From Alphaproteobacteria bacterium (GTDB lineage: Bacteria; Pseudomonadota; Alphaproteobacteria; Micropepsales; Micropepsaceae), in contig CANIHD010000001.1 of the NCBI GenBank assembly GCA_947467345.1, positions 1 to 64,000 on the forward strand: a DNA stretch of 64,000 nt, in the 5' to 3' direction. The position numbers and the translations under genes are program-made. A model generated the notes under the pieces. It ran no database searches and was not told the DNA's origin. It saw only the letters and a program-made list of their open reading frames with translations. Positions 25,475-34,172 of the stretch are shown one piece after another. Every line of letters starts with the position of its first letter. Position 1 is the stretch's first letter.

Positions 25475-27670
25475 TTAAGCGGCCACGCCAGAAGCCACCT
25501 TACTGCCAACCTGCGCGAGGATTGCATCAATTTCGGCGGGGTCGACGGGCTTGGTCAAAAACCCATCCATGCCGGCTTCCAGACATGCTTTGCGCCCGCT
25601 TTCTAGCGCGTCGGCGGTGAGGGCAAAGATCGGCAACCGAGGCATCTGCGATGTTTTCTCGGCGTTCCGTATGCGTCGTGTCGCTTCAATGCCGTCCAGG
25701 CCGGGCATGTGGAGATCCATGACCACCATATCGAAACGGTTGCGGGCGCAGGCATCGACCGCGGCTTCGCCCGTCGTTACCTCATACACAGTGTGGCCAC
25801 GCCGACGCAGCAATTCGCGCGCCAGCAACGCGTTCACCGGATTGTCCTCCGCCAAAAGCACGGCGAGCGCTTTGCGCCCCGTCCGGCGTTCGCCGGATGT
25901 TTGCAGGAGTGCGGGTTCAAGCGAATCGTCGCCGCGCAAGACGGCAGCGAGGCGGGTCTCCAGTGAGGCCTGCCGCACCGGCTTGGTGAGATATCCGCGA
26001 ATGCCTCTTTCTCGTAGCGTGGACAGCATGCCGCGATATTCAGGCGACGCCAGGGCGACGGTGGGAATGCTCAGGCTCCTGACATCGGGCAAAATGCCGT
26101 TGTCCCCAGTCGCCACATCGAGGATCAGAAGATCGCACGAGGCCGCGTGCAGTTTCACGGGGTCGAGCTCTTCGCTCTCGTACATCTCCGCGCCGCACGC
26201 CTGCAATTGCAGCCGCAATCCGGCCCGCAAGATTTGGGATGTGGAAATAACGGCAATGCGTTTGCCGGCAAGCGCGCCTTTATGAGGCTCCGCGATTTCG
26301 CCCGGCAAAGGCAGATGCACCCAGAAAACGCTGCCGCGGTCCGGCGCATCGGTAATCCCGATCTCTCCGCCCATGGCGTCCACCAGGCGTTTTGATATGG
26401 CCAACCCTAAGCCCGTGCCTTCGAACCGGCGCGCATAAGACGAATCCGCCTGAACAAAATCCTCGAATATTTTTGCGTGTTTGTCTTTGGCAACGCCGAT
26501 GCCTGTGTCACGCACCGATAGCATCAGCATCATCCCGTCCGCCCTGGGTTCAACCATGGCTGAGATATGGACGCCGCCGTTCTCGGTGAACTTCACCGCG
26601 TTGCCCACCAGATTGGTGAGCACCTGACGCAACCTTGTTGCATCGACATGGATGGTCGGCGGCACATTCGCTGCAATCGACGTAACGATGTCGATGCCTT
26701 TGGCATGGGCGCGGGTCGAAAGAAGCTCGGACACGCCCTCCACAAGCGGACGCAACGGAACGTCGGAGGCTTCGATAGCCACCGCGCCGGATTCGATTTT
26801 GGAAAAATCCAGAATCTCTTCGATCAACGACAGCAGCGAAAGGCCCGATTGGCGGATCGCCTCCGCGTAAGTTTTCTGATCGGGCGCCAGATTGGTTTCC
26901 AGAATAAGCCGCGCCATGCCCAGCACACCATTCATAGGTGTGCGGATTTCATGGCTGATCGTGGCTAGAAATTGCGACTTGGCGTGATTGGCTTCCTCGG
27001 CGCGGTCGCGCGCTTCCACCAGTTCGGCTTCAAGCCGTTTGCGCTCGGTGATGTCGCGCCCGACGCTTTGAATCTCGACCAGCCGCCCCTCGCCATCGCG
27101 GATGGCGTAATCTTCCCATACGATCCAGCGATAACCGGCGACAGTCTTTACGTGCTGATCGTAGGAGACGCGTTCTTGCCCCAGCTCGCGGCCAGCGAAC
27201 CGCCCGGTGACGGGCGGCGGCGATTCCGGATGCGAGGACGGACGGAACATCGTTCCCAGCGTCTCGTCAGCGGTGATTCCGAAAAACCGGAAGAAAGATT
27301 GATTGGCGTACGTTACGCGGCCAGCCGGCGTGCGGCGGACAATCGCGTCTCCTTGCGCATCCACCAATCCTTTGTACCGCTCCTCGCTGGCGTTGAGGCG
27401 CTTGTTCGTCGCTTCCAATACGGAGATTGAAAGCTCGAGTTCGCCGGTCAGGGCGGCCAAGCGGTCGGCCCGTATTTCGGAATCGGCGGCACGGCCTCGA
27501 TTCTCCAGTACGCCGAAAAGGAGGTAACCGACGCTGACGAGAACAACCCCAATCAAAGCGACCGGGTGAATAAATGTCATACGCCCATGCAACAGCACAT
27601 CGCCGACCGCGATGAGCGGCAGCGCGAACGCCAAGGCAGCAAAGGCAGTGAGACCAGCGCGCTTAAACAT
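25475..27670 (-). CDS. Hybrid sensor histidine kinase with two receiver domains
   Basis: A 731-residue membrane kinase. Two TM helices (about 8-55) leave almost no periplasmic loop. A coiled linker and PAS domain (95-210) follow, then HisKA with His240 (FLATISHEIRTPMNG) and the ATPase domain (NLVGNAVKFT, RDTGIGV, GTGLGLAI). The first receiver (470-580) keeps Asp518 and the KP motif but has STSQ where the acidic pair is expected, so it looks degenerate. The second receiver (600-720) has EDN and Asp652. No separate regulator is adjacent. The signal is unknown; the phosphate porin is divergent and AmpG follows. Confidence 0.9.
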   Translation of the reverse strand: MFKRAGLTAFAALAFALPLIAVGDVLLHGRMTFIHPVALIGVVLVSVGYLLFGVLENRGRAADSEIRADRLAALTGELELSISVLEATNKRLNASEERYKGLVDAQGDAIVRRTPAGRVTYANQSFFRFFGITADETLGTMFRPSSHPESPPPVTGRFAGRELGQERVSYDQHVKTVAGYRWIVWEDYAIRDGEGRLVEIQSVGRDITERKRLEAELVEARDRAEEANHAKSQFLATISHEIRTPMNGVLGMARLILETNLAPDQKTYAEAIRQSGLSLLSLIEEILDFSKIESGAVAIEASDVPLRPLVEGVSELLSTRAHAKGIDIVTSIAANVPPTIHVDATRLRQVLTNLVGNAVKFTENGGVHISAMVEPRADGMMLMLSVRDTGIGVAKDKHAKIFEDFVQADSSYARRFEGTGLGLAISKRLVDAMGGEIGITDAPDRGSVFWVHLPLPGEIAEPHKGALAGKRIAVISTSQILRAGLRLQLQACGAEMYESEELDPVKLHAASCDLLILDVATGDNGILPDVRSLSIPTVALASPEYRGMLSTLRERGIRGYLTKPVRQASLETRLAAVLRGDDSLEPALLQTSGERRTGRKALAVLLAEDNPVNALLARELLRRRGHTVYEVTTGEAAVDACARNRFDMVVMDLHMPGLDGIEATRRIRNAEKTSQMPRLPIFALTADALESGRKACLEAGMDGFLTKPVDPAEIDAILAQVGSKVASGVAA

Positions 27671-27754
27671 GGATTCCGCTCGTAGAACCCAATTTTGACG
27701 GAACCGCCGTTGAGAAAGGCTTAACCACCGCCAGATCTCTCAAGCCCGCCTGCA

Positions 27755-27794
27755 CTGTCATGTAATCGTCATATTGCTGTCGCCTGACCGTCAC
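27755..27794 (+). promoter_or_regulatory. Pho box array upstream of the porin gene
   Basis: Four heptamers occur with an exact 11-base period: CTGTCAT (27755), TCGTCAT (27766), CTGTCGC (27777) and CCGTCAC (27788). The PhoB consensus is CTGTCAT repeated every 11 bases, and one Pho box needs two repeats, so this is a double site. It lies 113 bases or more before the porin ATG, between the porin and the divergent kinase gene. Confidence 0.78.
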
Positions 27795-27906
27795 GCGGCG
27801 CTGGAAAGAGGGGGGATGGGTCCGACTCGCGCGGGCCCAAGCGTGATGTGGATGCAACAGGTAAGCGGCACAACGCGCTTTCGTCACAGAGATAGGAGAC
27901 GGGTAT

Positions 27907-29532
27907 ATGCGCAGATCGGCCATCGTTTCGGGCAGCGCCCTCCTGCTGACTTTAGGGAGCCTGGTCCCGGCCGCCGCGCAAAATCCGGCCGCTCCTATAT
28001 CTCTTGAGGAACGCGTGCGCCGGCTGGAAGAATTATTAGCCGCCCGGCCCGCTCCTGTTCAGCAACCTGCACTCCCCGCTGAACAAATAGCGCCTGTCGC
28101 GCAAATTCCGGCCGCAGAACCGGCCTTCCTTCCCGCCCAGCAATCGGATGCTCCCACCGCCGTTGCCGCCGAGCCTTCGCTGGATGAACGCGTGCGCCAG
28201 CTTGAAGCCGAGCTCGATGTGGCGCGCGACAATGAAATGGCCCTACGCACCCGCCTCTCGACACTCGAGCAGTCAACGGCCGATGCGTCGTGGATTTTCG
28301 ACTACAACCGCGCCAGCGTGCGTACCGCCGATGGCCGCTTCGTTCTCACCTTGCGCGCGCGCTTCCAGTTCGATGCCGGTTCCTTCTTTCAGGACGGAGA
28401 TTTGCCGGCCGCCGTGAACGTCGGCCGCGATTTGCACAACGGCACCTATTTCCGCCGCGCACAAATCGGCTTCGAAGGCCGCGTGTACCGCGATTTTCTC
28501 TATGAGATGGTGTTCGATTTCGGCAGCTCCGGCACAGAACGCGCCGGGCAAATCTATCTCTTGCGCGTCGCCTATGTCGGCATTCCGGATTTCACCTTCA
28601 ATGTCGGCGCTATCCAACCGAAATTCTCGATGGATGATTCCACGTCGTCCGCCGACATCACCTTCCTAGAACGCGCCTCAATCGTGAACACGATTTTGGA
28701 TCCGTTCGGCGGCAGTGATTCACGCCGCGGCGCGGAAATTCTTTACAACAAACAGGGCTTTCTTTTCGGCAGCGACAATCTCTTGATTTCTGCCGCCTAC
28801 ACAGGCGAACGCATCGCCACGGTGAAGAACGACGACGAAGGCACGCAAGTCTTGGGACGCGTCGCCTATCGCTTCTTTTCCGACGAGGAGTCGAACTACC
28901 AAATTGGCGTCAATGCGGCGCGCATTCTCAACAAACCCAATCGGCAAATGTCCATTAGCGACCGCCCTGAATCGCGCGTCGACGGACTTCAGCTTGTGGG
29001 CTTCGGACCCACGGGCCTAGCCGCCGCCGTAAACGCGCAAACGGCATGGGCGTGGGGCGTTGAAGCGGGAATGAATTACGGGCCGTTTTATATGGCGGGC
29101 GAATATTTCCGCTACGGCCTCGACCGGACGGACGACACGCTGAAGGACCCGGAATTCGACGGCTGGTATGCGCAGGCTTCTTATTTCCTCACCGGCGAAA
29201 TGCGGCCCTATGTTCCCGCATCGGCCGCGTGGGGTTCCCCGCCCAGCAACAATCCCTTCGCACTCGACGCCGATTCCTGGGGCGCTTGGGAAGTAAAGGC
29301 GCGTTACAGCGTCAACGACTTCGACGCCTTCATATCTGATCCGGTGTCGGCGAACCGCGTGCGCGGCGGCGAACAACGCATCATCACTGCCGGCATGAAT
29401 TGGTATTTGAACCGCAACCTACGCTGGATGTTCGATCACATGTGGGTGGATGTCGATCGCTTGAACAGCACCGGCGCGCAAGCTGGTCAAAAGTTCAACG
29501 TCTTCGCCACGCGGCTGCAGTTTTCCTATTAG
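27907..29532 (+). CDS. OprP/OprO-type phosphate-selective porin
   Basis: An outer-membrane porin of 541 residues. The signal peptide ends VPAAAQN. The mature N-terminus has two coiled-coil-like segments (LEERVRRLEELLAA, LDERVRQLEAELDVA) for trimer formation, separated by a Pro/Ala-rich linker. The barrel follows with FVLTLRARFQFDAG, FRRAQIGFEGRVYRDFLYEMVFDF and a terminal aromatic pattern ending in FSY. Pho box repeats upstream and pst genes downstream support phosphate or polyphosphate uptake under starvation. Confidence 0.88.
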   Translation: MRRSAIVSGSALLLTLGSLVPAAAQNPAAPISLEERVRRLEELLAARPAPVQQPALPAEQIAPVAQIPAAEPAFLPAQQSDAPTAVAAEPSLDERVRQLEAELDVARDNEMALRTRLSTLEQSTADASWIFDYNRASVRTADGRFVLTLRARFQFDAGSFFQDGDLPAAVNVGRDLHNGTYFRRAQIGFEGRVYRDFLYEMVFDFGSSGTERAGQIYLLRVAYVGIPDFTFNVGAIQPKFSMDDSTSSADITFLERASIVNTILDPFGGSDSRRGAEILYNKQGFLFGSDNLLISAAYTGERIATVKNDDEGTQVLGRVAYRFFSDEESNYQIGVNAARILNKPNRQMSISDRPESRVDGLQLVGFGPTGLAAAVNAQTAWAWGVEAGMNYGPFYMAGEYFRYGLDRTDDTLKDPEFDGWYAQASYFLTGEMRPYVPASAAWGSPPSNNPFALDADSWGAWEVKARYSVNDFDAFISDPVSANRVRGGEQRIITAGMNWYLNRNLRWMFDHMWVDVDRLNSTGAQAGQKFNVFATRLQFSY

Positions 29533-29670
29533 GCCCGTCCCGATTTGAACCGGGTTCCAGTGTGACATTCATTGGACGTCGGCGATCCTAGGGGTGCGAT
29601 AGGCGCCAAACGTGCTAATCTCGGCTCCAAGGGGAGCAAACTCCCTTGGCGTTGGAATATGGAGGACACG

Positions 29671-30057
29671 ATGCAAACAAAATGGTTGTGGACGGCTGGA
29701 TTGGCCCTCGCCCTCACGGTGAGCGGCGCGATGGCAGCGGAGTTTAACGCGCCGGGCGGCGTGAAAGTCGCCAATGGCAATCTGGTCAATGCCGCCGGGC
29801 TGACGCTCTACACCTGGGACAATGACAAAGAGGCCGGTAAATCGGCCTGCAATGGCATGTGTCTGATGAATTGGCCGGCTTTGATGGCCAATGCCGGTTC
29901 GGGAAATATGGGCGATTGGACCGTCATCACGCGCGACGATGGCGGCAAGCAATGGGCCTATAAGGGCAAACCCCTGTATACATTCCGCATGGACGCCAAT
30001 CCCGGTGATGTGACCGGCGATGGCCGCGGCATGACCTGGCATATCGCCAAGCCGTAA
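29671..30057 (+). CDS. Exported COG4315-type repeat protein
   Basis: A 128-residue secreted protein. The signal ends GAMAAE. It contains the COG4315 pattern with paired short repeats: GLTLYTWDNDKEAGKSACNG followed by NWPAL, then KPLYTFRMDANPGDVTGDG. These match the YxxxxD motif family of predicted envelope proteins. The function is unknown. ATG 29671 has GGAGG five bases upstream; the in-frame ATG at 29659 overlaps that site and is less likely. It sits between the porin and pst genes, with its own terminator. Confidence 0.82.
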   Translation: MQTKWLWTAGLALALTVSGAMAAEFNAPGGVKVANGNLVNAAGLTLYTWDNDKEAGKSACNGMCLMNWPALMANAGSGNMGDWTVITRDDGGKQWAYKGKPLYTFRMDANPGDVTGDGRGMTWHIAKP

Positions 30058-30092
30058 GCCTGCGATTACCTGACGGTTTCTTGAGAAAATCA

Positions 30093-30123
30093 GGGCGTGT
30101 CCGATGCCGGGCGCGCCCTTTTT
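30093..30123 (+). terminator. Rho-independent terminator before pstS
   Basis: GGGCG (30093-30097) pairs with CGCCC (30114-30118), followed directly by TTTTT. It separates the exported repeat protein from pstS. Confidence 0.6.
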
Positions 30124-30182
30124 CTTACCCCTCGCGGGGCGCCAGAGCCCGGCCCGTCGGATGTAACGTGGCCGACGCGCAA

Positions 30183-30200
30183 CTGTCATAAATCCTTCTT
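30183..30200 (+). promoter_or_regulatory. pstS: Weak Pho box candidate upstream of pstS
   Basis: A perfect CTGTCAT at 30183-30189 is followed 11 bases later by CCTTCTT, which matches only four of seven positions. It lies 97 bases before the pstS ATG. PhoB control of pst operons is the rule, which supports the site beyond its sequence. Confidence 0.5.
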
Positions 30201-30285
30201 CGAACCGTGGCAGTTGTTGCGCGCTTTTCCAGTGTCCTGCCATCCGGGCAGAACACCCACCAGGCTGAACGAAAAAGGGGCACGC

Positions 30286-31320
30286 ATGACAGTCTCGACG
30301 AAATTTCTCTCCGGTCTTTTCGCGGGCATCGCCGCTTTTGGCGTGGCAACTACCGCCCTGGCCGTGACCATCTCCGGCGCCGGCGCCACCTTCCCCTTCC
30401 CGATCTATGCCAAATGGGCCAATTCCTATCGCAGCGCGAGCGGCAATGCGCTGAACTATCAATCGATCGGCTCCGGCGGCGGTATCGCCCAGATCCGGGC
30501 CAAGACCGTCACCTTTGGCGCAACCGACATGCCCCTGACCGTGGCCGAGCTGACCCGCTATGGCCTGGTTCAGTTCCCTACGGTGATCGGCGGCGACGTG
30601 CCGATCGTGAACATCCCGGGAATCACGGCTGGCCAGCTCGTCCTTGATGGGCCCACGTTGGCGAACATCTTTCTCGGCAAGATCGGCAAGTGGAACGACC
30701 CGGCGATCAAACGCCTCAATCCCACGGTCAGTCTGCCGGATATGGCCATTGCGGTGGTCCATCGTTCCGACGGATCGGGAACGACCTTCATTTTCGCGGA
30801 CTACCTCTCGAAGGTGAGCCCGGAATGGAAAGAACGCGTTGGCGCTTCAACCGCGGTCGATTGGCCGACCGGCATTGGTGCCAAAGGCAATGAAGGCGTG
30901 GCCGGCAATGTGCGCCAGACGCGCGGGGCCATCGGCTATGTCGAATATGTCTACGCAACACAGAACAAGCTCGCGCATACCAAAATGTTGAACGCCGCCG
31001 GCAAAACCATCGAGCCGTCATTGGCGAGCTTTGCCGCCGCCGCGAACGGCGCGGCCTGGGACGCAAGCCAGGGCTTCGCCTCGATCATCACCAATCAGGC
31101 ATCGCCTGAAGCCTGGCCGATGGCCGGCGCCACCTTCATTCTCGTTTACAAGCAGCCCACCGATCCGGCGATGACCGCCGAGGCCCTGAAATTCTTCCAA
31201 TGGGCGTACAAGAACGGCGACCAAGCGGCGCAGGACATGCATTTCGTTCCCTTGCCCGATGCCGTGACCCAGAAGATCGAGGCCAGCTGGACCCAGGTTC
31301 AAGGCTGGAAGGCAAACTAA
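30286..31320 (+). CDS. pstS: Phosphate ABC transporter substrate-binding protein
   Basis: The periplasmic high-affinity phosphate receptor, 344 residues. The signal ends TTALAV and the mature protein begins ISGAGATFPFPIYAKW, the first phosphate-binding loop. The other ligand loops are IGSGGGIAQIRAKTVTFGATDMPL and HRSDGSGTTFIFADYLS. The start at 30286 has the ribosome site AAAAAGGGG; the frame opens earlier at 30097 but that would cover the promoter. It is followed by a hairpin and then pstCAB. Confidence 0.95.
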   Translation: MTVSTKFLSGLFAGIAAFGVATTALAVTISGAGATFPFPIYAKWANSYRSASGNALNYQSIGSGGGIAQIRAKTVTFGATDMPLTVAELTRYGLVQFPTVIGGDVPIVNIPGITAGQLVLDGPTLANIFLGKIGKWNDPAIKRLNPTVSLPDMAIAVVHRSDGSGTTFIFADYLSKVSPEWKERVGASTAVDWPTGIGAKGNEGVAGNVRQTRGAIGYVEYVYATQNKLAHTKMLNAAGKTIEPSLASFAAAANGAAWDASQGFASIITNQASPEAWPMAGATFILVYKQPTDPAMTAEALKFFQWAYKNGDQAAQDMHFVPLPDAVTQKIEASWTQVQGWKAN

Positions 31321-31382
31321 AAACGCTGCAGCGCAAGGACCAAAAGCCGCCTTCGCAAAGCTTACACAATTGGCGAATATGG

Positions 31383-31420
31383 GAGCGGGAGGGGCCGCCA
31401 TCGGAAGTGGCCTCCCGCTC
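31383..31420 (+). terminator. Hairpin between pstS and pstC
   Basis: GAGCGGGAGG (31383-31392) and CCTCCCGCTC (31411-31420) pair perfectly over ten bases, with T-rich TTGGTTTTT just after. It looks like an attenuating terminator that would make pstS mRNA more abundant than pstCAB mRNA, as the periplasmic binder is needed in excess. Confidence 0.72.
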
Positions 31421-31455
31421 TTGGTTTTTGTGGCATTCCATCCTTTCCGAATCTC

Positions 31456-32448
31456 ATGGTCGCTGGTCCCTTGAGCCTTGATGCGCCCCCTCAGTTCAGT
31501 TCGGCGATCATCCGCCGCGCGCATCGTCGCGACTGGATGTTCCATCGCGTAACGCAAGCGAGCGCGCTTGCCGTGCTGGCGATCTTCCTCGGCATTATGT
31601 GGTCGCTGCTGTCCGGCGCCTGGCCCGCCATGGCCGCCTTCGGCTTTGGCTTTCTCTGGACGGAAAGCTGGAATCCAGTGCGCGAAGTGTTCGGCGCGGC
31701 GGCGCCGATCTATGGAACGCTGGTCACCTCGGCCATCGCCATGGCCATCGCCGTTCCGGTCGGCATCGGCATCGCAATCTTCCTCACCGAACTTTGCCCG
31801 CGCCAGCTGCGCCGCCCCATCGGGGTGGCGGTGGAATTGCTCGCCGGCATTCCCAGCATCATTTACGGCATCTGGGGCCTTTTTATTTTGGCGCCGTTCC
31901 TGCAGCAAAATGTGCAGCCCTGGGCCATCGACGCCTTCGCCGGCATTCCCGTGCTTGAGGATCTGTTCGCCGGGCCGCCTTACGGCATCGGTATTTTCAC
32001 CGCCGGCCTCATTCTCGCGATCATGACGCTGCCCTTCATCTGCGCCATCACGCGTGACGTGTTCGAGACCGTGCCGCCGGTCCTCAAGGAAGCAGCTTAC
32101 GGCCTCGGCGCAACGACCTGGGAAGTGTTGTGGAAAGTTGTGCTGCCGTATGCGCGCGGCGGCGTCGTTGGCGGTATCATGCTGGCGCTCGGCCGTACCC
32201 TCGGGGAAACCATGGCGGTGACCTTTGTCATCGGCAACGCACACCGGATTTCGGAATCGCTGTTCGCGCCGGGCACCACCATCTCGGCGGCTATCGCCAA
32301 TGAATTCACCGAAGCGCTCGGCGACCTTTACGTCTCATCGCTGATCGAGCTCGGCCTCATTCTCTTCTTCGTAACATTCTGCGTATTGGCGGCGGCGCAA
32401 TACATGCTCTACCGCCTTGAGCAACGCGCAGGCGGAGCCCGCGCATGA
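31456..32448 (+). CDS. pstC: Phosphate ABC transporter permease PstC
   Basis: An inner-membrane permease of 330 residues with six TM segments after a short cytoplasmic start. PstC traits are [33 protein letters not shown] and the EAA loop [46 protein letters not shown]. It pairs with PstA to form the phosphate channel. Its stop overlaps the pstA start by four bases (ATGA). Confidence 0.95.
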   Translation: MVAGPLSLDAPPQFSSAIIRRAHRRDWMFHRVTQASALAVLAIFLGIMWSLLSGAWPAMAAFGFGFLWTESWNPVREVFGAAAPIYGTLVTSAIAMAIAVPVGIGIAIFLTELCPRQLRRPIGVAVELLAGIPSIIYGIWGLFILAPFLQQNVQPWAIDAFAGIPVLEDLFAGPPYGIGIFTAGLILAIMTLPFICAITRDVFETVPPVLKEAAYGLGATTWEVLWKVVLPYARGGVVGGIMLALGRTLGETMAVTFVIGNAHRISESLFAPGTTISAAIANEFTEALGDLYVSSLIELGLILFFVTFCVLAAAQYMLYRLEQRAGGARA

Positions 32449-33290
32449 ACACCGGAATTTACGCGCGGCGGCGATTTATCAATCGCATCTTCCTCGGGCT
32501 TTCCGTGGCGGCGACCGCTTTTGGCCTGGGCTGGCTCGCGCTCATTCTGGGCGTGCTGGTCTATCAGGGCTTCTCGGGGCTCGATCTTGCCCTGTTCATG
32601 GAATCGACGCCGCCGCCCGGTCTCACAGGCGGACTTCTGAACGCCATTGTGGGCAGCCTGTTCATGTCCATTGTCGCTGTCGCCGTCGGTACGCCGATCG
32701 GCATTCTTGCCGGCACCTATCTCGCGGAATATGGACGCTACACGCGCCTCGCCTTCGTACTGCGTTTCGTGAACGACATTTTGCTGTCGGCGCCGTCCAT
32801 CGTGATCGGCCTGTTCATCTACGAAGTCATGGTGGTGAGCATTGGTCATTTCTCGGCCTGGGCCGGCGCGACGGCCCTTTCCGTCATCGTCATTCCTGTG
32901 GTGGTGCGCACCACTGAAGGCATGCTGCTGCTGATCCCCAACACGTTGCGCGAAGCCGCCGCCGCCCTTGGCGCGCCGCGCGCCCATGTCATTCGGACCG
33001 TGACGTGGCGCGCCGCGCAGACCGGCATGGTCACCGGCGTATTGCTCGCCGTGGCGCGCATTTCCGGCGAGACCGCACCGCTTCTTTTCACCGCGCTGAA
33101 CAACCAGTTCTTCAGTGTCGATCCCAATCAACCGATGGCGAGCCTTCCCGTCGTCATCTTCCAAATGGCCATGAGCCCTTATGACGATTGGCACCGCCTG
33201 GCATGGTCGGGCGCACTTCTGATCACCATGACGGTGCTGGTGCTCAGCATAATCGCGCGGACGTTAGAGTCGCGATCGGAGCAGAAATAA
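32445..33290 (+). CDS. pstA: Phosphate ABC transporter permease PstA
   Basis: The second permease subunit, 281 residues, six TM helices. Visible are [33 protein letters not shown] and the EAA loop [50 protein letters not shown]. Start codon overlap with pstC and a TAATG junction with pstB show translational coupling of the three genes. Confidence 0.95.
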   Translation: MNTGIYARRRFINRIFLGLSVAATAFGLGWLALILGVLVYQGFSGLDLALFMESTPPPGLTGGLLNAIVGSLFMSIVAVAVGTPIGILAGTYLAEYGRYTRLAFVLRFVNDILLSAPSIVIGLFIYEVMVVSIGHFSAWAGATALSVIVIPVVVRTTEGMLLLIPNTLREAAAALGAPRAHVIRTVTWRAAQTGMVTGVLLAVARISGETAPLLFTALNNQFFSVDPNQPMASLPVVIFQMAMSPYDDWHRLAWSGALLITMTVLVLSIIARTLESRSEQK

Positions 33291-34051
33291 TGTCCGACAC
33301 AGTGAAGGTTGCGATCAACAAGCTGTCGTTCTTCTACGGCCAATTTCAGGCGCTGAAGAAAATCACGCTGCCGCTTTACAGGAACAAGGTCACCGCCTTT
33401 ATCGGACCCTCGGGTTGCGGCAAGTCCACGCTGCTGCGCGTTTTGAATCGCATTTACGAGCTCTATCCGCGTCAGCACGCCGAAGGCGAAGTGCTCTTGG
33501 ACGGCGTCAATATTCTATTGCCGTCGCAGGACCTCAACATCTTACGCGCCAAAGTCGGCATGGTGTTTCAAAAGCCGACGCCGTTTCCAATGACCATTTT
33601 CGACAACATCGCCTTCGGCTTGCAGCTTTACGAAAAGCTTCCGCGCAGCGAGTTGGAAGCGCGCGTGGAAACCGCTTTGCGCCGTGCCGCGCTCTGGGAC
33701 GAGGTCAAAGACAAACTCAACGCCAGCGGCACTAGTCTCTCCGGCGGGCAGCAACAGCGCCTCTGCATTGCGCGCTCGGTTGCGACCAAGCCGGAGCTCA
33801 TCCTTTTGGACGAGCCCTGTTCGGCGCTGGATCCGATCTCGACCGCGAAAATCGAAGAGCTGATCTACGAACTCACCAACGACTACACGATCGTCATCGT
33901 CACCCATAACATGCAGCAAGCCAGCCGCGTGTCGGACCACACCGCCTTCATGTATCTGGGCGAGTTGGTGGAGTTCGGTCTCACCGAGCAGATTTTTACC
34001 ACACCCGGCAATAAGCGTACTGAGGACTACATCACCGGCCGCTTCGGCTAG
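33290..34051 (+). CDS. pstB: Phosphate ABC transporter ATP-binding protein
   Basis: The ATPase of the Pst complex, 253 residues. Walker A is GPSGCGKST, the Q-loop lies in [20 protein letters not shown], the signature is [16 protein letters not shown], Walker B is [13 protein letters not shown] and the H-loop is VTHNMQQA. The ATG overlaps the pstA stop by one base (TAATG). No phoU or phoB follows, which is unusual because pstB-phoU is a very common pair. Confidence 0.96.
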   Translation: MSDTVKVAINKLSFFYGQFQALKKITLPLYRNKVTAFIGPSGCGKSTLLRVLNRIYELYPRQHAEGEVLLDGVNILLPSQDLNILRAKVGMVFQKPTPFPMTIFDNIAFGLQLYEKLPRSELEARVETALRRAALWDEVKDKLNASGTSLSGGQQQRLCIARSVATKPELILLDEPCSALDPISTAKIEELIYELTNDYTIVIVTHNMQQASRVSDHTAFMYLGELVEFGLTEQIFTTPGNKRTEDYITGRFG

Positions 34052-34172
34052 TTGCAACGGACCGCGCGCCTGCGATAGATTTCGCTTCGGGGACGCAGAC
34101 TCCCCTTCAGACGGCCCCTCGTCCAAGCTCTGCTTCAAACGCGGCCCTTAAGGTTAGCGGAGGAGCGTTGAC

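Noticed and set aside
29541-29600. tRNA-like T-arm (CCCGGTTCAAAT on the minus strand)
   Set aside because: The stem has only four pairs, and no acceptor, D or anticodon arm can be built upstream.
34052-34172. Terminator after pstB (GGGGA-TCCCC at 34089-34105)
   Set aside because: The stem has only five pairs and no T-run, too weak to list as a feature.
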